A DNA stretch of 64,000 nucleotides from Ophiosphaerella korrae (Eukaryota; Ascomycota; Dothideomycetes; Pleosporales; Phaeosphaeriaceae): the NCBI GenBank assembly GCA_028456385.1, contig JALNQF010000106.1, positions 62,001 to 126,000 on the forward strand, in the 5' to 3' direction. This document shows, in pieces, positions 56,784 through 64,000 of the stretch. Every line of letters begins with the position of its first letter. Position 1 is the first letter of the stretch. The position numbers and the translations under genes are program-made. The notes under the pieces were generated by a model that saw only the letters and a program-made list of their open reading frames with translations, ran no database searches and had not been told where the DNA came from.

Positions 56784-58117
56784 CTAAATAGACACAGACG
56801 CCTCAGGCTTCGCTGCCTCGGTGCCATTTATGGCTCCCCACTCACCCCCAATCTTTTCTCCAATGGTCTCTTCCATGGCCATTGGTCGTAGTCCCCAACG
56901 ACCAAACATAACCTTGTCCTCCTCCCACCCGTTGCAAGCCGTGGTTAACATCTTTTCTCCCGTAAAAACCGCATTCTAGATTGTGATTAAACGAATTAGC
57001 ATACTATAGCTTTGTCAATAGAAGACCATCACGTACCGCGCCGGCCTGGAAGCATAGAATTTGCTTCTCTTCTCGCATTGTGTGACGGCCTGCAGCTAGG
57101 CGAATGATAGTCTTAGGCATAACCAGTCGTGCAGTAGCGATGGTGCGAAGAATAGCATCGAACGAGATTGTCTCACTTTCTCCAAGTGGTGTGCCCTTGA
57201 TTGGCACAAGAGCATTCACAGGGAAAGACTCAGGGTGTGCAGGTAACGTGGATACGGTGTGTATAAGCCCCACGTGATCGTGTGCCTTCTCTCCAAGTCC
57301 CAATATGCCTCCTGTGCATACATGAATACCGGCTTCCTGCACATTTTTGATGGTGTTCAAGCGCTCGTCGTACGTGCGCGTTGTGATAACACTTGGATAG
57401 TGCTCCCGGCTCGTATCTACGTTGTGGTTGTATGCTGTTAGGCCGGCGTCCTTTAGTTCTTTGGCCTGTTCGGCATCGATCATTCCTAGGGTCACACACG
57501 CCTCCATTCCCAATGCTCTAACGCCAGTCACCATGGCCTTGACATTCTTCAGATTAGTTTTGCGGCCGCGCATGTCGCGCCATGCTGCACCCATGCAGAA
57601 TCTTGAGCTTCCATTCTCTTTTGCTATGCGTGCAGCTTCCAACACAGACTCTACAGAGCTCATTTTAGTAGCTTGGAGCCCGGTGTCGTACCGGGATGAT
57701 TGTGCACAATAGGAGCAGTCTTCGCTACAGCCACCGGTTTTGATGTTCATCAAAGTACACATTTGGATAGCAGCTGGGTCGTGGAAGCGCCGGTGGACCG
57801 TGCCCTGGATCGGATACCGTCAGGCCGCAACTCAAGTTTCGTCATTGGGATATTTAGAAAGCATCACATACCGAGGCATAGGTCAGCTCTATCAGTGACG
57901 TGTTGTACACCTCTGAGATTTCCTCTTTGGTCCAATTCGTCCTAGGCGCCACGGCCTGAGCAGCATCCTCGAAGACGGACCTCTGTCCAGTTTTGAGTGG
58001 CGGGGTGAACTGCTGGGTCTTGGGGTCGATTGGAGCGTCTACTATCGTGCTAAAAAGCCTGGTCGGTGTTGAGGCACATCTGAAGCTGAATGGCCTCAGG
58101 AGCATGCGTTGTGCCAT
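56784..58117 (-). CDS. bioB: Biotin synthase
   Basis: Three exons: 58117-57872, 57804-57037 and 56975-56784, all joined in phase 0; 401 residues. ATG 58117 begins MAQRMLLRPFSFRCAS, an Arg/Ser-rich amphipathic start that looks like a mitochondrial presequence. The radical-SAM 4Fe-4S motif is Cys108-x3-Cys112-x2-Cys115 in GGCSEDCSYC. Other conserved parts are RFCMGAAWRD, ACVTLGMIDAEQAKEL, AYNHNVDTSREHYP, TGGILGLGEK, IKGTPL and RLAAGRH. Exon 3 supplies NAVFTGEKMLTTACNG, the usual BioB end, plus a 40-residue extension. It inserts sulfur into dethiobiotin using 4Fe-4S and 2Fe-2S clusters, the step normally in mitochondria. The strongest of the three biotin gene calls. Confidence 0.95.
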
Positions 58118-58883
58118 CTTGGAGGGTATGGGAAGTTGAAAGCAAGCAAATCGAGGCTCAATAGTGGACAGCACGTGTGTGCATCAATCTCATCAATATG
58201 CACGTCTGCCCTAGTCGGGGTTGGTTACCCTGGTTAGGAGCGGCATGTTGAGCTGGTCGTCCTTGCGACGGAGTTGCGAATCGCTCATTCCTCATTGGCG
58301 GGCTACAGGCAACGTACCTGGACGCCTCCCACCCCCGTTTTGAGTACAGCCGCCAGGCCTAAGATGCACAAAACACGCACGCAGCACGCAAATTGCTTTT
58401 TATTTGTTATCCCGCGTCCGGCTGATGGCGGCTCAGGGTTCAGAACATTCAAAGGCCAAGCGGCCCGCCTCGGCTTTCTTGGCCATGCCGCAGCAGATAG
58501 GTATTCCACCTCTTATCGCCTTCATCTGAGCAGCATGGGGAATTGTCAACGCTGAGGCTCATGGCTAGCGAGGAATGTAGGTTCAATCTCAAAGTCGGTA
58601 GATATGGGACAGGACGCGTGGATCTAGTGGGCAGCTGAAAAGCCACACCCCGCTTTTAACCCAACTGCTTATCCTCACTCTCCTTTTTCTCTCCCTCATT
58701 CCATCAATGTTGTGGTGCCATTGCATTGCGCGTCCTCATATTTGCGCTGCGACCACAGCTCACAGCTTGATTGACGACAAAGGAGGAAAGAGCTATCCTT
58801 CATAATCTTCTGACTGAATAACGCTTGATTTAATGTGGCATGGGCCACAATGATATTTGTCTCGCCACAGGTCGTCAATCCCA
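58118..58883. other. Upstream region shared by bioB and the HET gene
   Basis: A 766-bp gap between opposed start codons with no gene of its own. A cacag|gtcgtcaat sequence just before the HET start could be a splice acceptor for a 5'-UTR intron. Confidence 0.5.
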
Positions 58884-60557
58884 ATGTTCTGGACAGTCTT
58901 ATTTATCTTATTGGCCGTCGCCTACTTTTGGTCAAATTCATATACCGACTGGCAAACTAGAGGCAAGAAGCGCGACCGCGAAAATGGACCCGATGTGTTG
59001 GTTTACAAGTCTCTGGCATCGCACGAGTCAATGCGCCTTCTTAAGATCCACCCAGCCAAGCTCAATGAGCCTATCCAGATTTCTATGACAGAGCATACAT
59101 CACCTACGAGCTATCGGTGCCTCTCATACATGTGGGGAAGTGAGGACGTGACTTGTTCCGTTCTTGTAAATGGCCAGGCATTGCGTGTGCGCAAAAACCT
59201 CTACGATTTCTTGTCCATGGCCGCTTCACGGTTTCCAGACGTGCCGTTGTGGATTGATGCTATTTGCATCAACCAGAACGACAATTTCGAAAAAGCCCAC
59301 CAAGTCCAGCGCATGGGCAGCATATATCAAGAAGCAGAAGAGGTTTTCATTTGGTTAGGCTGCGATAAAAGCCTGCTGGACCTAATTCGCTGGATAGATA
59401 GAGGAAAGTGGAAAGCGCCCAAGACCAAGTTGTTAATCGCACTGAAAGCCTTCGTCTTTCATCCGTATTGGGAACGAGCCTGGATTACCCAAGAGGTATT
59501 TTTGGCGAAATCAGCAAGAATACTACATGCATATGGCGAGACGGACTGGAAACACATCGGACCATTGATCCAAAACTTGATAAACCAAGGAAACCCTGAT
59601 GCTGTTCACAACCTCCGAACCTCACATCCTGTCATGCTATGGAACTGGCAGGCTGATAAAAGGAGCATTCCTGGATTTGAAGATGGCATTCAAGGGGCTG
59701 ACGCCGTTTTCTGGGGCATCTTTACTCGGCGCGTGATGGCAAAGTGTTATAAACCATGTGACCGAATCTATAGCCTCCTTGCTATGATGGAAGGAGCTAC
59801 CAAGCTCAGGGCCGATTATGAGGAGCATCCGGTCGACTTGTTCTGGAGAGCTGGCGAGCACCTCCATGCGTGGAATAAATTCAAGCACATACGGTGCCTA
59901 GCCGGAGCCCTAGATTTAGACCACTACATGTTACGCAGGAGCCTTGCTAACCACTCAGATCAAAGTATAACACTGCCTGTACGACAGACATACGTCGCAA
60001 GCCCTTTGAGGACCCATGTAACCGGGGTCATGGTGTGTCAAAATGGTCATGCTGACCACTCTTTTCGGTGCCCTCGAAAATCCCGCCACGCTATCCTTCT
60101 TTGCCCCAACGTTGGCGCACGCGTATTTGACGACTCGCACTATACCCACGCACTAGTGGAACCGGTACCAGGCAGCGACTCCTTTACAATCATGATCAGT
60201 CGACAGGTTACTTCTCATAAAGCTCAGATACTGGAGCCGCTAGAATGTGAAATTTCTCACCTCGTATCGGGCCGTTGGTTCACGATAACAAGTTGGACGT
60301 ATCTACAGAAAAATCTTACACCAGAAAGGCCTGGCAATTCACCTGTACAATGGATGCTCAGACTACCACTGACGTGGGTGGTCTACTGTGTGAAGGAGGA
60401 TCGCTCCTCAGGGGGGCTGTTACATCTTCCATCGGTCGAGTCCGAACAATTTGCGAGAAATCAAGGCAGAAGTTGGTTAGGCAATGAGCCTGTCACACAT
60501 AAGTTGGCGCGTTATGTGACGGATACAAAGATCGCAGCTACTTCTGTGGTAGGCTAA
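58884..60557 (+). CDS. HET (heterokaryon incompatibility) domain protein with N-terminal membrane segment
   Basis: A single exon of 557 residues from ATG 58884. It starts MFWTVLFILLAVAYFWSNSY, one hydrophobic helix, then a basic stretch (RGKKRDR), giving a likely membrane anchor or uncleaved signal. The HET domain (about residues 80-230) shows its three classic blocks: YRCLSYMWGSEDV, PLWIDAICINQNDNFEKAHQ and EEVFIWLGCDKS, and then YWERAWITQEVFLAKSARIL. HET proteins trigger non-self recognition and cell death in fungi; the HET fold is distantly TIR-like. The C-terminal 300 residues match no domain I know (CDRIYSLLAMM is typical of HET proteins). It lies between bioB and a dead ankyrin gene. 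Confidence 0.9.
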   Translation: MFWTVLFILLAVAYFWSNSYTDWQTRGKKRDRENGPDVLVYKSLASHESMRLLKIHPAKLNEPIQISMTEHTSPTSYRCLSYMWGSEDVTCSVLVNGQALRVRKNLYDFLSMAASRFPDVPLWIDAICINQNDNFEKAHQVQRMGSIYQEAEEVFIWLGCDKSLLDLIRWIDRGKWKAPKTKLLIALKAFVFHPYWERAWITQEVFLAKSARILHAYGETDWKHIGPLIQNLINQGNPDAVHNLRTSHPVMLWNWQADKRSIPGFEDGIQGADAVFWGIFTRRVMAKCYKPCDRIYSLLAMMEGATKLRADYEEHPVDLFWRAGEHLHAWNKFKHIRCLAGALDLDHYMLRRSLANHSDQSITLPVRQTYVASPLRTHVTGVMVCQNGHADHSFRCPRKSRHAILLCPNVGARVFDDSHYTHALVEPVPGSDSFTIMISRQVTSHKAQILEPLECEISHLVSGRWFTITSWTYLQKNLTPERPGNSPVQWMLRLPLTWVVYCVKEDRSSGGLLHLPSVESEQFARNQGRSWLGNEPVTHKLARYVTDTKIAATSVVG

Positions 60558-60667
60558 GAAAAATAACGAGCGTCCATCGTCTAACCCAGAGTGCCATCCA
60601 CTATGGTCCAAGCGCCTCCCTTGTGGCGTATTGAGCGCAGTAATTTTGTCTTCGTCGATATCCTCTC

Positions 60668-62875
60668 TTATCTTAGATTGGATTTGTCGTTCTCAAATAA
60701 CTCCAACGCAGACTCCTTGCTACACGCCGCAGCAACATCTAAAGATGCTCTCTTCTGTTTATCTTCCATTGGATCCGAGCCTCTTTCCATCAATGCCTGA
60801 AACCGCGCTATAGACGGCTCATTCACCTTCAGCCGCTTACTCTCAGAAATGGATTTACTAAACTCATATTCTTCGGCCTCATTTTCTGGCGTTTCCCTCG
60901 CAAAAGTATAAAGCAAGCCTCGATCTTGATTGTCCTTTGCAAACAGATCTGCCGCCAGCGTCTCAAGAAAAAATTCAAAGCTTCTCTAGAAGTAAAAAAA
61001 TCGCCTTCTTTAAGGAAAGGCAAAAAGTCAGACTTGAAAATTTTATTGAGATTAAAGATAGATGTTTTACCGAGCTTGTTTTTGGTGTTGATATCAAGAC
61101 CTCGCTTCACGAGTTTTGCAAACGGAGAACGAATATCCGAGCTTTGATAAACACGGAGCGCTAAGATATCGAGGCAATCATTTCCAGCGTAGTCGATTGC
61201 AAAAAGATCTGCATCGGCTTCGAGCAAAACTGCTGCAGGTGTGGCATCGCACCGGAACATGCCGTGCCTCAGTGCCAGATGTAAGGGGTCTTACCATGTA
61301 CATCTGTGTCCTTGAGCAGCGTTGGATAAGTGCTTGTCAGATGCGTCAAAGTGGAAATATCCTGACTAGCACTTTGACAGCGATTGCTGGCTTGAAAGAT
61401 ATGATGTAGTATGTTGCGATTCTGCTTGTCGGTAGCAAATGGATCTGTGCCTCGGGCAAGTAGGCAGTCCAGGAACTATGGCAGTGAAGATCGAAACGTA
61501 ACTTCACGTTTTGCAAACAGGACGTCGATAGGATCGCGAAGATTTTGATTATGGCAGAGGACATGCAAAATATTTCTTCCTTTGACGTCACAATAATTAG
61601 CATCAAGTGAGGTGGGGTTGAGGATTGGATGCACGAGATGGTTGAATTCGAGAACATCACGTAGGAGCGTAATCTTCATATCATCATCCAAATTTGCTGC
61701 CTTGCCATCGAATGGGATGTCTCGAAGAGCTTTGTTCTCGGTATCTTCATCAACTTTAGTATATCCGCGATACAGGCTCTTAAATGTGGAATATGGACCT
61801 GCTGCAAACTTGACCAAGGTTTCGACCACTTGTGTTGTTTCATGTGAATCTTTATATCGTTTCTATGACTGTTTTTCCACTGAGATGAATTCGTCCCATT
61901 TTGCGTGCTCTACTGTGGCAGCATACAACGAATAATCTCAATGCTCAGGTAAGCTCTTACTTCGGTAACCAACACTTTTTTACTTTGAGTGCCGGAATCG
62001 CTTCTATCCTGCTGTTGGGTCCACCCCAGCTCCAGGAAGTAATTCGAGCACGTCAACCCGCCTTTCTTGGATAGCCATAAAGAGTGAGTCGGCGCGGGTC
62101 ATAGCCCCATGACTGATCAAGAACTGGACCGTCTCCATATCACCGCACACCCTCCAAAAGCAACTGAATCCTTCATGATCCTGGGCATTCAAATCTGCAC
62201 CGGCGGATACCAATAACTTTGAGGCATAGGGGACCACCCAATGCTATACGCAGAGGAGCACGGCCGTACTCATCCTTGGCATCGATATTGGCACCACGTG
62301 AAATTAAGTGGGGTAATGCAAGCGCCACATGCCACCAATGCATGCCTTTGGCAAGATAGTGCAATGCTGTCTGTGATAAAAGCTCTGACGTATCATTTCC
62401 CCTTTCCCTCAGGCGTCGACTTTGATTGACGTCGACCTGAAACCTTTCAACTGGCAGTCACAAGACGGTCATACCGAGAAATTCACGTTGCAGAGCCATA
62501 AACAGTAATATTTCTGCCTGGCAGGCGCTGTACAGACCATGAGCGTCCTTGTTGCCGAATGCGTACCATTGACCCTCGGGCAGCTTTCGGTCCGCCTCCG
62601 GAGCGACTATTTCTTCGAAGAGCGAGGCATATCCGCGTCCTGCGAAGATTCCTAAAATTGTTTGATGCAAGGAACCTTTGGGTGTTGAGAAGTCTACTTC
62701 TCGGTCGAAAAGTGGCTTTATGGCATAATTTTGCCGTTTCAAGACCCCAAAACTTCTTTTCTTCTTCGAAAGCGGTACAAGCACAGAGCAAGGATACTGG
62801 GCATGGATCAGCCCTAGCTTCGTTAAGTAGTTGTAGTGACTTAGGTCTACCCGATGTGGGCATAGACAAACTCAT
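60668..62875 (-). pseudogene. Decayed ankyrin-repeat protein gene
   Basis: Ankyrin-type blocks appear in order on the minus strand from ATG 62875: LLNEARADPCPVSLLCACTA, LHQTILGIFAGRGYASLFEE, LPHLISRGANIDAKDEYGRA, KLLVSAGADLNAQDHEGFSC, VHPILNPTSLDANYCDVKGR, LLARGTDPFATDKQNRNILH, VLLEADADLFAIDYAGNDCL and KLVKRGLDINTKNKLGKTSI. The acidic end finishes near 60668. Moving between blocks requires frame changes (near 62715, 62225, 62025, 61290 and 60945) and reading through stops (TAG after VEKQS at about 61865; TAG after RSSLP at 61476). One or two changes could be short introns, but the number and the stops indicate a dead gene. Ankyrin proteins mediate protein contacts; the ancestral role is unknown. 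Confidence 0.78.
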
Positions 62876-63362
62876 TTCACTGGCAGCCAGTGTAGAATAA
62901 TCCAGGCTTCTACCGAAACAATACAGTGACTATAACTAAGATCTTATTGACCCGAGCTTGCTCATAACGGCGATTATCTAGGTAGTTATTGTATAGCAAA
63001 AAGAAGTGAGGCTAGTTACTCCAGGCTTCAAGTATAGTTGATTGTAGGAATTGTTATTATCTAGGAATAAAAGCTCGTGATAAATCAGTTTGGTCCACCT
63101 CCTCTAATTTACAATAACCCTAATAAATTCTGAGAACTAGACGGCAGAAGAATTTATGACATTGAAATTTGAACGAACAAAGCACTGGGTGATATCTTGC
63201 AGGAGGATATTGACTCTTCATAGAAGAGACAGACACTTGTTTGGAATGATCTAAACAATTACTCTCTGCTTTCTTAATCATAATTTTATGTTTTCTTATT
63301 CAGTGTAACAAGCCCTAGTTCTTAAAGGGCTTGCAGGTTAAAGCGCTCGTCCACACATGAGA
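62876..63362. other. Intergenic stretch
   Basis: AT-rich 487-bp gap between the ankyrin relic and the membrane-protein gene. No coding frame seen. Confidence 0.5.
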
Positions 63363-64000
63363 TCAATTTGGCAGCCAACTTTGAAACATCCATCCGCCTT
63401 CTGCTGTCCTTGAAAATCCGACACGTGGTCCCTGTTCACCATGCCTCTCTTGAAACATATCTTCAATACTCTTTGCAGGCCATCGTACCCTTGCCTCAAA
63501 CATTGCCGCCACCAGGGAGGGAATACTCAAACGTGATTGTGCCTCTCCTGTATCACCGCGAATAGCCGACAGAGCTACAGCAGTGAGCATAAAGCCTAAC
63601 AAAACCATCAACAGATTGGCGACGACTAGGAAATATAGTGGCGTTTTGGGTACACGCGCAACGAGGATTTGTTCTCGCCTTTGGGATGACGAGGCAGGGC
63701 GTGGCTCGAATGCACTCGATGAAACTGCCAAGGCAGTCTGACTGTATGCGAGAGCATACTGGTCTGCAATATTTTGTGCGACATTGCTCAATCCCGCAAC
63801 ACTAGCAGCTTGGATGAGGTTTGGCTTTCCGACATCTGTGAGGCGCCGGGTTCCTTGGACAACGAGCGTGGTAGACCTATTGGCTTTGCTCGATTTCCAA
63901 TTCCGAATAGTGCCGTTTACAGACGAGTATTCGACTTCGTACACTGTTGTGTTACAGAAGACTCCTACAAACGTAGAACCGCCATGCTGGCCTGGCAGAA
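63363..64000 (-). CDS. 3' end of a fungal membrane protein gene (partial, runs off the window)
   Basis: The frame is open from the stop at 63363 to the window edge, so the true start lies beyond 64000. About 210 C-terminal residues are visible. They begin with LPGQHGGSTFVGVFCNTTVY and the ectodomain-like EVEYSSVNGTI. After a helical stretch comes one long hydrophobic segment, TPLYFLVVANLLMVLLGFML, and a cytosolic tail rich in Arg/Glu (SIEDMFQERHGE). This matches the C-terminal end of large hypothetical transmembrane proteins common in Pezizomycotina. Upstream helices cannot be judged. No function is assigned. Confidence 0.7.
   Translation of the reverse strand, partial: LPGQHGGSTFVGVFCNTTVYEVEYSSVNGTIRNWKSSKANRSTTLVVQGTRRLTDVGKPNLIQAASVAGLSNVAQNIADQYALAYSQTALAVSSSAFEPRPASSSQRREQILVARVPKTPLYFLVVANLLMVLLGFMLTAVALSAIRGDTGEAQSRLSIPSLVAAMFEARVRWPAKSIEDMFQERHGEQGPRVGFSRTAEGGWMFQSWLPN

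Overview
The window is fungal nuclear DNA from a filamentous ascomycete (Pezizomycotina). Its protein families resemble Dothideomycetes/Pleosporales, but that placement is an inference from family content. Supporting signs are GT-AG introns of about 45-70 bp, ACS-type MFS carriers, Zn2Cys6 regulators, a PTH11-like seven-helix protein, a HET-domain protein, and decayed ankyrin genes in AT-rich surroundings. I joined exons by hand at GT-AG borders. Every intact spliced model keeps one open frame over its whole length. I saw no tRNA, rRNA, CRISPR array or intact transposon.

Layout. 0-4.3 kb: relics of a secreted-protein gene and of a fungal STAND-N/ankyrin gene. 4.3-9.5 kb: a large F-box protein and a divergent 2EXR/F-box-like protein. 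9.5-15.6 kb: gene-poor, with two decayed 2EXR-type copies. 15.6-16.9 kb: a conserved fungal protein of unknown function with a Q/P/S-rich N-terminus. 16.9-20.9 kb: no gene seen. 20.9-27.1 kb: housekeeping genes, namely mitochondrial ribosomal protein uS9m, eEF1B-gamma (divergent from it across about 246 bp) and class II cAMP phosphodiesterase.

27.7-49 kb looks accessory. It holds a fungal_trans regulator, a DHDPS/NAL-family lyase, an ACS-type MFS carrier, a small Zn2Cys6 regulator and a dead P450. These are followed by a hypothetical gene, a secreted beta-lactamase-fold hydrolase, a Cys-containing hypothetical gene, a second ACS-type MFS carrier, a nitrilase and a PTH11-like receptor. The first four plus the P450 relic look like a small catabolic or metabolite module whose substrate cannot be read from sequence.

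49-52 kb is gene-free and becomes AT-rich. 52.1-58.1 kb is a compact biotin cluster: bioDA (dethiobiotin synthetase fused to DAPA aminotransferase), divergent bioF with a peroxisomal-type C-terminus (Ala-Arg-Leu), and convergent bioB with a presequence-like N-terminus. Together these cover the four late steps from pimeloyl-CoA to biotin, apparently spread over two organelles. 58.9-64 kb: a HET protein with an N-terminal membrane segment, a decayed ankyrin gene and the 3' end of a membrane protein that runs off the window.
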